NCBI RefSeq assembly: GCF_040659735.1
Contig: NZ_JBFANZ010000006.1
Coordinates: 62,001 to 126,000 of the forward strand
Reading direction: 5' to 3'
DNA: 64,000 bases
From: Micromonospora_I sp040659735
GTDB taxonomy: Bacteria; Actinomycetota; Actinomycetes; Mycobacteriales; Micromonosporaceae
Shown here: piece by piece, positions 25,583 through 32,770 of the stretch
How positions within the stretch are numbered: position 1 is the first letter of the stretch
How the letters are laid out: the number at the start of each line of letters is the position of its first letter
Program-made: the position numbers and the translations under genes
Notes under the pieces: generated by a model
Seen by the model: only the letters and a program-made list of their open reading frames with translations
Databases searched by the model: none
What the model was told of the DNA's origin: nothing

Positions 25583-25618
25583 GGTGGGGGCCCGGTTTCG
25601 GCGTGCCGGGCCCCCACC
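25583..25618. terminator. bidirectional intrinsic terminator
   Basis: A perfect 13-bp GC-rich stem (25583-25595 / 25606-25618), 10-nt loop, between the convergent propeller gene and the YbjN gene. No clear U tract. Confidence 0.75.
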
Positions 25619-25626
25619 CGCCCCGG

Positions 25627-26724
25627 TTAGAGATACATCCCCGTGCGGTGCTCCCCCGGATCGCGGTGGGTCGGCTTGTCTCCCTCGCCGAAGAACCGCT
25701 TGCCACCGAACTCGCCGTGCAGCCGGTCGTCCAGCTCATCGGCGAGCCCCGTCATCACCTGGACGGCGAGCATGAGGTGGGTGGCCTGGAAGTTGCGCCC
25801 GAAGACGGGGATCGACGCCCACACGGTGTCGTTGGTGCAGTAGAGACGACCGATGGGCATCCGGTTGGTCAGCTCGGAGAGCCGGACGTAGAGCTGCTCG
25901 GTCGGCTCGACCTCGGTGAGCACGGGGGAGAAGACGTCGACCAGGGGCGGGTTGTCCCGTACCCGGACGAAGACCATCGCCGAACCGGCGCGGATGCCGA
26001 CGTCCCCGTCGGAGTCGACCTGCAACTGGTCGGGGTTGCTCTTCATCATCGTGGCGACGACCGTGCGGACCCGCTCGTCCAGCGCCATCGTCTCGTCGCC
26101 GCGCTGGCTCGCGCGGGCGGCGGCCAGCGCCTCGTCGAGGTCGAGATCCTCGTCGCGCACGGGCTCGGGGCGGGCGGTGCCGATCGGCTCGACCGCGATC
26201 GGCTCGTCGGCGGCGTCGTGCGCGAGGTAGACGAGGAAGGCGGGGTGCGGGGCCCCGTAAACGTCGCGGAGCGTTCGGGCGATCGTGACGGCGAGCCGGG
26301 TCGACTCGGCGACCGTCGTCCGGATCCCGAAGCGATCGCCGGACCCTTCCAGCACGCCCGGGGGCGACCAGCCGAGGGCGACGAGGTCCGCGACCGCGGA
26401 CCGATCCATCCGGAATCCCGGCGGCAGCGCGGCGTTGCCGACCGCGAACGCGTTGATGTGCCCCTCGTCGCCGATCTGCACGCTGACCGAGTAGACGGCG
26501 TCGTCCGTGCCGGAGGCGGTGGGGTCGAGCGTGAGGTCGACCCGCCCTCCGGCCGGCACCTGCCGCACACAGGCGCCGAGCGCGCGCGCGAACTCCTGCC
26601 ACGCATCGCTCACCTTGGCCCGCAGATCCGCGGTGGTGGGTTCGTCCAGCAGGATCGAGTCGAGGTAGCCGCCCGACGCTCTGTCGCCCGGCTCTTCCGG
26701 TGTGCCGGGCACGTGCTGCGCCAT
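25627..26724 (-). CDS. YbjN/TY-chaperone-type protein with HbYX-like C-terminus
   Basis: A 365-residue cytoplasmic protein. The N-terminal half (about 20-190) resembles type III secretion chaperone/TY-Chap folds. The C-terminal half (about 220-345) is a YbjN-like chaperone fold with E-Q-L-Y-V-R-L-S-E-L-T-N-R-M-P-I-G-R-L. It ends R-T-G-M-Y-L, almost the same tail as Bpa in this window (R-T-G-Q-Y-L), that is hydrophobic-Tyr-X. ATG 26724 follows GGGAGG at 8 nt; a start at 26766 lacks support. Adjacent convergent propeller and divergent Moco genes give no functional clue. The role in peptide binding and any link to the proteasome are inferences. Confidence 0.8.
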   Translation of the reverse strand: MAQHVPGTPEEPGDRASGGYLDSILLDEPTTADLRAKVSDAWQEFARALGACVRQVPAGGRVDLTLDPTASGTDDAVYSVSVQIGDEGHINAFAVGNAALPPGFRMDRSAVADLVALGWSPPGVLEGSGDRFGIRTTVAESTRLAVTIARTLRDVYGAPHPAFLVYLAHDAADEPIAVEPIGTARPEPVRDEDLDLDEALAAARASQRGDETMALDERVRTVVATMMKSNPDQLQVDSDGDVGIRAGSAMVFVRVRDNPPLVDVFSPVLTEVEPTEQLYVRLSELTNRMPIGRLYCTNDTVWASIPVFGRNFQATHLMLAVQVMTGLADELDDRLHGEFGGKRFFGEGDKPTHRDPGEHRTGMYL

Positions 26725-26829
26725 GATGATCGCCTCCCCACGCGTCAGCCACACCCTATCGACCACCTCACCCTCCCCGCTGGGGTGGCCGAATCCGGAT
26801 TGTTCCTGGCAAAACCGGGGATACAGCGG

Positions 26830-27087
26830 CTAATCCGTGGCCGGGCGGGAGGTCGCCGGGGCGGGCCAGGCGCCGGCCAGTGCCGTGAGCCGGGCTGCCG
26901 CCTCAGCCGGATCCGCACCCCGCCCCACGGCGACGCCGAGCAGGTACGCGGTGACCGGCGCGCCCGGACGGACCACGTTGTGTGCCACCTCGCGGGCCAG
27001 GTCCAGCACGACGCCCGTCGCCGCCTCCGTGGCATCCAAGCCCAGCTCACGGCAGGCCGTCAGGGTCCACTCATCCAGCACGTTCAT
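26830..27087 (-). CDS. DUF6457 domain protein coupled to mobA
   Basis: An 85-residue protein that I take as the DUF6457 domain often found next to or fused to actinobacterial MobA. It has W-T-x-x-x-C-R-E-L-G-L-D, then A-R-E-V-A-H-N-V-V-R-P-G-A-P-V-T-A-Y-L-L-G-V-A-V-G-R-G. Its ATG overlaps the mobA stop codon (ATGA) and GGAGGAG lies upstream inside mobA, so it is co-translated with mobA. Its function is unknown; the association suggests a role in guanylylation of molybdopterin. Confidence 0.8.
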   Translation of the reverse strand: MNVLDEWTLTACRELGLDATEAATGVVLDLAREVAHNVVRPGAPVTAYLLGVAVGRGADPAEAAARLTALAGAWPAPATSRPATD

Positions 27088-27686
27088 CCAGCCCACTCCT
27101 CCGCACGTCGCATGTCGGCGTCAGTGTCGCAGTCGAACCAGGGCGGCGCGCCCGGCCGCCGCCACGACACCTCGGTCACGACCAGCCCGTCGAACAGCGC
27201 CCGCATCGACGCCCCGCGCAACCCGTCGGGCCGAGCGGCGGCGAGCGCGGTGAGGGCGGCCCGGAGTGGCGCGATGCGCCACATCCCGCAGAGCAACTGC
27301 CGCCGACCCTCCTCATCGACGTAGACCGCACCGTCGCATGTGGACGCGAGAACCGCGTCACGCAGCCGCAGGACCGCCTCGGCGGTCAGCAGCGGCAGGT
27401 CCGCCGCGAGCAACGCGACGAGCTCCGGGGTCGGATCGAGCAGCGCGAGTCCCGCGCCGGTCGCCGCGACCGGGCCACCACCCGGGGGATCCTCGCGGGT
27501 GGTGCGCACCGTCGCGGACGGGGGGATGGCCGCCGGCCCGACCACGACACACAGATCGGCCGCGGGCACGGCGGCGAGCACCCGGCGCAGCATCGACGTA
27601 CCCGCCACCGGCAGCGCCGGTTTGTCGACGCCGTTCATCCGGCGCGCGGCACCACCAGCCAGAACCACGACAGCAAAGGACGCCAT
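27084..27686 (-). CDS. mobA: molybdenum cofactor guanylyltransferase
   Basis: A 200-residue nucleotidyltransferase that attaches GMP to molybdopterin to give the MGD cofactor. It begins V-V-V-L-A-G-G-A-A-R-R-M-N-G-V-D-K-P-A-L, the Gly-rich nucleotide-binding and K-P-x-L motifs of the MobA/IspD-like family, then A-A-D-L-P-L-L with the metal-binding Asp. The C-terminal W-F-D-C-D-T-D-A-D matches the family's D-T-D. ATG 27686 has TACGGT 6 nt upstream; earlier in-frame starts up to 27752 are unsupported. It overlaps the downstream DUF6457 gene by 4 bp. Confidence 0.9.
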   Translation of the reverse strand: MASFAVVVLAGGAARRMNGVDKPALPVAGTSMLRRVLAAVPAADLCVVVGPAAIPPSATVRTTREDPPGGGPVAATGAGLALLDPTPELVALLAADLPLLTAEAVLRLRDAVLASTCDGAVYVDEEGRRQLLCGMWRIAPLRAALTALAAARPDGLRGASMRALFDGLVVTEVSWRRPGAPPWFDCDTDADMRRAEEWAG

Positions 27687-27692
27687 CGCCTC

Positions 27693-27698
27693 ACCGTA
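27693..27698 (-). promoter_or_regulatory. -10 element for mobA
   Basis: TACGGT on the minus strand ends 6 nt before ATG 27686. Confidence 0.4.
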
Positions 27699-27823
27699 GC
27701 TCCGCGCCGGCACGGCTCCCACCGGTGGTCGCGGAGAGCGGGGGAGAGGCACGGCACGCGGGACTGCGGCCGCACCTCGGCCCGCCGGCGCGCCCGACCG
27801 GGGCCGCGGCGGAGAATGACGGC

Positions 27824-28669
27824 ATGGGACGGGCTACGGATCGGCGTACGGTGCTGCGGATCGACACGGCCGCGGACGGGCAACCGGTGAAGCGGCCGGA
27901 CACGCTCGCCGCGGAGGAACCACTGGAGATCAGGGTCGGGCGCGCCGGGCCGGGCCGCCGCCCACCGCTCGCCGTCACCATGCGCACCCCCGGCGACGAT
28001 CTCGACCTGGCCATCGGGTTCCTGCTCACGGAAGGTCTGATCGCGGCCGCGGACGACGTGCTGACCGCGCAGCTCTGCGCCGGCACCGACACGCCGAACA
28101 CGTACAACGTGGTCGACGTGGTGCTCGCCGACCACGTCCCACCCCCGGAGACCGACCCGGCCCGCAACTTCTACACGACCAGCTCCTGCGGGGTCTGCGG
28201 CAAGGCCAGCATCGACGCCATCCGCACCCGCTCGCGGTTCGACGTGTCCGATGACCCCCTCACCGTGCCGGCGACGACGCTCACCGCGCTTCCCGACCGG
28301 CTGCGCGCCGCCCAGCGGGCGTTCGACCGCACCGGCGGGCTGCACGCGGCGGGCCTCTTCACGCCGGCCGGTGAGCTCGTGGTGCTCCGTGAGGACGTGG
28401 GCCGGCACAACGCGGTCGACAAGGTGATCGGCTGGGCGGTGCGCGAGCGCCGCCTTCCGCTGCGCGGACACCTGCTGCTCGTCTCCGGCCGGGCCAGTTT
28501 CGAGCTCACCCAGAAGGCGTGGATGGCCGGATTGCCGCTGCTCGCGGCGGTCTCGGCGCCGAGCACCCTCGCCGCCGACCTGGCCGCCGAGGCCGGCATG
28601 ACGCTGATCGGGTTTCTGCGCCCGCCCACGATGAACGTCTACACGGGTGGGCACCGGGTGACAACCTGA
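27824..28669 (+). CDS. fdhD: formate dehydrogenase accessory sulfurtransferase FdhD
   Basis: A 281-residue FdhD protein that transfers sulphur to molybdenum cofactor for formate dehydrogenase activity. It has the T-S-S-C-G-V-C-G-K-A motif with the two catalytic cysteines, the G-F-L-L-T-E-G-L-I entry, R-E-D-V-G-R-H-N-A-V-D-K-V-I-G and S-G-R-A-S-F-E-L-T-Q-K near the C-terminus. ATG 27824 begins the conserved part, and the frame is open far upstream only because it opposes mobA. It is divergent from mobA, and its stop codon forms a TGACGCGTCA palindrome with the stop codon of the convergent DUF4192 gene. No formate dehydrogenase gene lies in the window. Confidence 0.95.
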   Translation: MGRATDRRTVLRIDTAADGQPVKRPDTLAAEEPLEIRVGRAGPGRRPPLAVTMRTPGDDLDLAIGFLLTEGLIAAADDVLTAQLCAGTDTPNTYNVVDVVLADHVPPPETDPARNFYTTSSCGVCGKASIDAIRTRSRFDVSDDPLTVPATTLTALPDRLRAAQRAFDRTGGLHAAGLFTPAGELVVLREDVGRHNAVDKVIGWAVRERRLPLRGHLLLVSGRASFELTQKAWMAGLPLLAAVSAPSTLAADLAAEAGMTLIGFLRPPTMNVYTGGHRVTT

Positions 28670-28673
28670 CGCG

Positions 28674-29738
28674 TCACGCCCGGGCCCGCCTCCCGCGACG
28701 TCCGCGCGGCCCCCGCCGGCGGCCCGCACCCGACCGACCCGGCGCCGGCCAGTCGAGACCCGCCGGCGCGACGCCCCGCTGCAGCACCTCGGCCATCAGC
28801 AACGCCATCGAATACCCGGGGTCGCAGCGCAGCGCCCGCTCCAACGCCACCCGGGCCAACGCGCCGCGCCCCGAACGCCAGGCGGCGAAGGCGAGCAGGC
28901 TGGCCGGCGCCGCCACCAGATCAGGTTCGGCCCGGCGTACGACATCGGTCCACAACTCCACGTGCCAGTCGTCGTCGCCGATGCGCTCCCAGGCGAAGTC
29001 ACGGACGGGAACGTGCGGCAGGAGAACGCTCAGCCAGGCCGTTTCGTCGTCCGTCAGCCGCCCCCGCTCGCGGTGCCGCTCCATCGCGGTCCGTACGGCC
29101 GCCACGCCGGCCTCGCGCAGCGTCCGCCCGCCGGGCAGATCCGCCGACGGCGCCTGATCCAGCAACTCCGCGAGGCGCTCGTCGGCCCGCGTCGTCGCCT
29201 GCCGCATCGACTCCCGCGTGAGACCGCCGAGCGGTGCCACCTGGCGCGTGAGGGACGCCCGGTCGGGGAGCGCGACCTGGCCCGCGAGCGTCGCGGCCGC
29301 CGCGATCTGGCTGGTCGTCGCGTCGAAGGGGACGCCCTCGGGCGGGCAGCACTCGGGGTTGCCGCAGGTGTAGGACCAGTAGCGGCCGTCGGTGAGCCGG
29401 AGGACGTCGAGCACCCGGACGCCCCGATGGTCCAGCGCGGCGCGGACGGCGTCGACGGCCGGTGTGACCCGCTCCGCCGGGCCGTAGCCGATCACCGTCG
29501 CGCTCTCGGCCTCCTGGCGGGCGACGACGGCGGCGACGTGAGCGGCGGCGGCCCCGGGCGTCACGCTGGACGCCTGCCGATCGGGGAGGTCGCCCCGAGC
29601 CGCGAAAGTGATCTTCGATCCGCGTAGCGCGACCACCACGATGCTGTCGGTGGGATGGAAGCCCAGCAGGTAGGGGACGGCGGCGAGAAGGTCGGCGGTG
29701 GAACGGACGGACAGCTTCGGCAGCTCGGTCGAGGTCAT
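28674..29738 (-). CDS. DUF4192 domain-containing protein
   Basis: A 354-residue actinobacterial DUF4192 protein. It has the family opening L-S-V-R-S-T-A-D-L-L-A-A-V-P-Y-L-L-G-F-H-P-x-D-S-I-V-V, the R-Y-W-S-Y-T-C-G-N-P-E-C-C-P-P-E-G motif with three Cys, and a later alpha-helical region with W-L-x-V-L-L. The C-terminus is a highly basic Arg/Gly-rich tail of about 25 residues that could bind nucleic acid. ATG 29738 is preceded by CAGGCT at 7 nt. Function unknown. Confidence 0.88.
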   Translation of the reverse strand: MTSTELPKLSVRSTADLLAAVPYLLGFHPTDSIVVVALRGSKITFAARGDLPDRQASSVTPGAAAAHVAAVVARQEAESATVIGYGPAERVTPAVDAVRAALDHRGVRVLDVLRLTDGRYWSYTCGNPECCPPEGVPFDATTSQIAAAATLAGQVALPDRASLTRQVAPLGGLTRESMRQATTRADERLAELLDQAPSADLPGGRTLREAGVAAVRTAMERHRERGRLTDDETAWLSVLLPHVPVRDFAWERIGDDDWHVELWTDVVRRAEPDLVAAPASLLAFAAWRSGRGALARVALERALRCDPGYSMALLMAEVLQRGVAPAGLDWPAPGRSGAGRRRGPRGRRGRRARA

Positions 29739-29789
29739 GCCGGCGAGCCTGGCGCGCAGGGTCCGTGATCGGAAGGGACCCGGCTCCGC

Positions 29790-29817
29790 CTGTGGACGAC
29801 ACGCGGGTTATCCACAG
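29790..29817. promoter_or_regulatory. DnaA-box-like pair upstream of the DUF4192 gene
   Basis: TTATCCACA at 29808-29816 is a perfect consensus DnaA box. It is in inverted orientation to TGTGGACGA at 29791-29799 (two mismatches). The region separates two minus-strand genes. Confidence 0.35.
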
Positions 29818-29839
29818 CTACGGAGAGTGTTTTGCCTGG

Positions 29840-30349
29840 TCAGGAGCGGAACTGCAGATCGTGCAACGCCATCCCGTCCCGCCGGTGCTGCTCCCGCTGA
29901 CGCAGATCGAGCGTCAGTTCGACGGCGGAGAGGACGTCATAGCCGGCACCGTGCAGGCAGCGCAACGCGTCCAGGTTGCGTGACTCCGGCGAGATCGTCA
30001 GCCGGGCCAGCCCGCGCCGGTGCGCCTGCTCCGCGACGTGCCCCAGCAGCGCGCGCCCGATGCCCTGACCGCGCCGGCGCGCCGTCACCACCACCGGCTC
30101 CACTTTGCCGACGCTCCCGCTCATGATCAGACCGACCAGGCCGACCACGCCGTCCTCCGGGCACTCGGCCACCCACACCCCGTACAGATCGAGCCGGGTC
30201 AGGTATTCGTCGAAGCCGGCGCCGGGATCCGCGCCACCGAAGCCGGGATCGTCGTAGAGCTCGCGATGCCGCTCAGCCAGCTCGACCCAGAGTCGACGTC
30301 CCGCGCTGTGGTCGTGCGGGCGGTACGAGCGGATCGACACATCGGTCAT
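29840..30349 (-). CDS. GNAT-family N-acetyltransferase
   Basis: A 169-residue GNAT protein. The acetyl-CoA-binding motif A region is R-R-R-G-Q-G-I-G-R-A-L-L-G-H-V, preceded by the strand V-E-P-V-V-V-T-A, with a C-terminal motif B helix R-N-L-D-A-L-R-C-L-H-G-A-G-Y. The N-terminal part has I-R-S-Y-R-P-H-D-H. The substrate is not known. It is divergent from the fructosamine-kinase-like gene at 30417. Confidence 0.88.
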   Translation of the reverse strand: MTDVSIRSYRPHDHSAGRRLWVELAERHRELYDDPGFGGADPGAGFDEYLTRLDLYGVWVAECPEDGVVGLVGLIMSGSVGKVEPVVVTARRRGQGIGRALLGHVAEQAHRRGLARLTISPESRNLDALRCLHGAGYDVLSAVELTLDLRQREQHRRDGMALHDLQFRS

Positions 30350-30404
30350 GGTTCATGCTTACTCCGCATCGCCGGCTGGCGATACCCGGTTGCTCGGAAA
30401 CGGC

Positions 30405-30410
30405 TACGTT
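30405..30410 (+). promoter_or_regulatory. -10 element for the fructosamine kinase gene
   Basis: TACGTT ends 6 nt before ATG 30417, consistent with a leaderless transcript; it supports this start over GTG 30348. Confidence 0.4.
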
Positions 30411-30416
30411 GCGCCC

Positions 30417-31307
30417 ATGGACCTGGCGTACCTCCGCTCGCACCCGGAGCACCTTCCGACATTCCTGACGCACCAGCGGATCCGGGAGACGCCCGTGTCC
30501 GGTGGCGACATCTGCACCGCCGCCCGGCTCACCCTCGACGACGGCAACTCCGTCTTCGCGAAGACGTGGCCGGAGCGCGCCGCCACCCCCGTACCGGAGG
30601 GGTTCTTCGCCGCGGAAGCCGCCGGGCTGCGCTGGCTGCGCGCGGCCGACGCGGTCGCCGTACCCGAGGTGATCGTCTCCCTGCCCGCGTTGCTCGCGCT
30701 CGAGTGGGTCGATCCGGGTCCGCCGACGCCGGAGGCGGCCGAGCGGTTCGGCCGCGACCTGGCCACGCTGCACCGCGCCGGCGCCCCCGCGTTCGGCGCG
30801 CAGTGGCCGGGCTTCATCGGCGCGCTCCCGCAGGACAACACCCCCAGCCGGGAGCCCTGGCCGGAGTGGTTCGCGCAGCGCCGGCTCGCCCCCTACCTGC
30901 GGCTGTCGGTCGACAACGGCGCGCTCTCGGAGACCGAGGTCACCCTGATCGAGCAGCTGATCTCCCGGATCGACGAGTACGGCGGCGCCGAGCCGCCCGC
31001 GCGGATCCACGGTGACCTGTGGCCGGGCAACCTGCTCTGGGGTGCGGACGGGAAGGCGTGGCTCGTGGACCCGGCTGCCCACGGCGGACACCGGGAGACC
31101 GACCTGGCTCAGCTGGCCCTCTTCGGCGGGGCGCCGCATCTGGACCGGATCCTCGACGCCTACCGGGAGGCGTGGCCCCTCGATGACGGCTGGCCGGCCC
31201 GTCGTCCGGTCCACCAGTTGCATCTGCTGCTGGTGCACACCGCGCTGTTCGGCGCGGGCTACGCGGACGCGGTCGGACGCGCCGCCCGGGCCGCGCTGGG
31301 CGCGTGA
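30417..31307 (+). CDS. fructosamine kinase-like phosphotransferase
   Basis: A 296-residue protein of the fructosamine/ketosamine-3-kinase family, which removes sugar adducts from glycated proteins by phosphorylation. Seen: V-F-A-K-T (ATP-binding Lys), E-A-A-G-L-R-W-L-R, L-E-W-V, the catalytic H-G-D-L-W-P-G-N loop and the V-D-P-A-A-H-G-G-H-R-E-T-D metal-binding segment. G-F-I-G-x-L-P-Q-D-N is highly characteristic of this family. Start supported by the -10 at 30405. It is followed after 17 nt by moaA, which has its own -10. Confidence 0.92.
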   Translation: MDLAYLRSHPEHLPTFLTHQRIRETPVSGGDICTAARLTLDDGNSVFAKTWPERAATPVPEGFFAAEAAGLRWLRAADAVAVPEVIVSLPALLALEWVDPGPPTPEAAERFGRDLATLHRAGAPAFGAQWPGFIGALPQDNTPSREPWPEWFAQRRLAPYLRLSVDNGALSETEVTLIEQLISRIDEYGGAEPPARIHGDLWPGNLLWGADGKAWLVDPAAHGGHRETDLAQLALFGGAPHLDRILDAYREAWPLDDGWPARRPVHQLHLLLVHTALFGAGYADAVGRAARAALGA

Positions 31308-31312
31308 CGCGC

Positions 31313-31318
31313 TACGGT
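31313..31318 (+). promoter_or_regulatory. -10 element for moaA
   Basis: TACGGT ends 6 nt before ATG 31325. It follows immediately on the stop codon of the kinase gene. Confidence 0.4.
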
Positions 31319-31324
31319 CGAGCG

Positions 31325-32389
31325 ATGACGATGGCGGTTCAGCCCGGGGGGTCGCAGCCGGAGACAGGGCGACCGGTCGCCGGCGGTCTCGCCGACCGCT
31401 ACGGCCGCGTCGCGACCGACCTGCGGGTGTCGCTGACCGACCGGTGCAACCTGCGCTGCTCGTACTGCATGCCGGCCGAGGGGCTGGCCTGGCTCCCCGG
31501 CCCGGACGTGTTGACCGATGACGAGGTCGGGCGGCTCGTGCGGATCGCGGTGGAACGGCTCGGCGTGACCGAGGTGCGGTTCACCGGTGGCGAACCGCTG
31601 CTCCGCCCCGGGCTGCTGTCGATCGTGTCGGCCGCCGCCGCGCTGACGCCGCGCCCGACCCTGTCGCTCACCACCAACGGCATCGGCCTCGCCCGGCTCG
31701 CCGGGCCGCTGCGCTCGGCGGGGTTGGACCGGGTCAACGTCTCACTGGACACGCTGGACCCGGCCCGGTTCGAGCAACTGACCCGGCGGCGACGCCTCCC
31801 CGACGTGCTGGCCGGGCTGGCGGCCGCGGTCGAAGCCGGTCTCACGCCCGCAAAGATCAACTCTGTGCTGATGCGCGGGGTCAACGAGGCCGATGCCCCG
31901 GAGCTGCTCCGGTTCGCCCTCGCGCACGGCTACGAGCTGCGCTTCATCGAGCAGATGCCGCTGGACGCGCAGCACGCCTGGGACCGCTCCGTGATGGTGA
32001 CGGCGAGCGAGATCCTCACCGCGCTCCGGGCAGGGTTCACCTTGCTGCCCGACCCTGTCGCGCGCGGTGGCGCGCCGGCCGAGACATGGCTGGTGGAGGG
32101 CTTCACCGCGGCCGGCGGCGGGCCGGCGCGGGTCGGCGTGATCGGCAGTGTCACCCGCCCCTTCTGCGGCGACTGCGACCGCACCCGGCTCACCGCGGAC
32201 GGACAGGTGCGGGCCTGCCTGTTCGCGACCGAGGAGTCCGACCTGCGGGGCGCGCTCCGCACGGGAGCCGACGACGAGGAACTGGCGCGGCGGTGGCGGG
32301 TCGCGATGTGGGGCAAGCGTGCCGGGCACGGCATCGACGACCCGTCGTTCCTGCAGCCCGCCCGCCCGATGTCCGCGATCGGCGGATGA
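31325..32389 (+). CDS. moaA: GTP 3',8-cyclase (molybdenum cofactor biosynthesis)
   Basis: A 354-residue radical SAM enzyme catalysing the first Moco step, conversion of GTP to 3',8-cyclo-7,8-dihydroGTP (with MoaC then giving cPMP). The N-terminal cluster motif is C-N-L-R-C-S-Y-C in L-T-D-R-C-N-L-R-C-S-Y-C-M-P, followed by F-T-G-G-E-P-L. The second cluster site is P-F-C-G-D-C-D-R-T-R-L-T-A-D-G and R-A-C-L-F. The C-terminus ends in Gly-Gly, as MoaA enzymes require. ATG 31325 is chosen on its -10; the frame also allows a start at 31304. Confidence 0.97.
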   Translation: MTMAVQPGGSQPETGRPVAGGLADRYGRVATDLRVSLTDRCNLRCSYCMPAEGLAWLPGPDVLTDDEVGRLVRIAVERLGVTEVRFTGGEPLLRPGLLSIVSAAAALTPRPTLSLTTNGIGLARLAGPLRSAGLDRVNVSLDTLDPARFEQLTRRRRLPDVLAGLAAAVEAGLTPAKINSVLMRGVNEADAPELLRFALAHGYELRFIEQMPLDAQHAWDRSVMVTASEILTALRAGFTLLPDPVARGGAPAETWLVEGFTAAGGGPARVGVIGSVTRPFCGDCDRTRLTADGQVRACLFATEESDLRGALRTGADDEELARRWRVAMWGKRAGHGIDDPSFLQPARPMSAIGG

Positions 32390-32408
32390 CGTGGCGACGA
32401 CTTTCCCT

Positions 32409-32435
32409 TTGATCGGGAGCTTTCTGCCCGATCAA
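32409..32435 (+). terminator. hairpin between moaA and moaD
   Basis: A perfect 9-bp stem (TTGATCGGG / CCCGATCAA) with a 9-nt loop. It might be an attenuator or partial terminator because moaD follows 32 nt downstream. Confidence 0.45.
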
Positions 32436-32467
32436 GGCGTTGTTCACACGATCGGAGACCAAGGCCG

Positions 32468-32758
32468 GTGAGCATGTCCCTGCGCGACGGCGGTGCGACG
32501 ATCGACGGGGGTGGCGTTGTCACGGTCCGCTACTTCGCCGGGGCACGGGCCGCGGCGGGCGTCGGCGAGGAGCCGCTGCCACCCGGTCTCGACCACGACC
32601 GCCTGGTCGCCGAGCTGACGGCCCGGCACGGCGAGCGGCTGGCGGCGGTTCTCAAGGTCGCGAGTTTCCTCGTCGACGGAGTGACCTGGCATGATCGTCG
32701 GGCACCACTGCCGGCGGGTACGACGGTTGACGTGTTACCGCCATTCGCAGGCGGCTGA
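32468..32758 (+). CDS. moaD: MoaD/ThiS family sulfur carrier protein
   Basis: A 96-residue ubiquitin-fold sulphur carrier, the small subunit of molybdopterin synthase. It has V-T-V-R-Y-F-A-G-A-R-A-A-A-G and ends in F-A-G-G, the C-terminal Gly-Gly that is adenylated and thiocarboxylated. GTG 32468 or ATG 32474 may be the start; a shorter version from GTG 32516 would also keep the whole beta-grasp fold. It contains a rare TTA codon (32735). Its partner MoaE is 11 kb away in the second Moco block. Confidence 0.9.
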   Translation: MSMSLRDGGATIDGGGVVTVRYFAGARAAAGVGEEPLPPGLDHDRLVAELTARHGERLAAVLKVASFLVDGVTWHDRRAPLPAGTTVDVLPPFAGG

Positions 32759-32770
32759 GGGAGGCTGGCG

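Noticed and set aside
24094..25617. A minus-strand open frame of about 500 codons opposite the beta-propeller gene
   Set aside because: Overlaps the propeller coding sequence entirely and has no recognisable protein motif.
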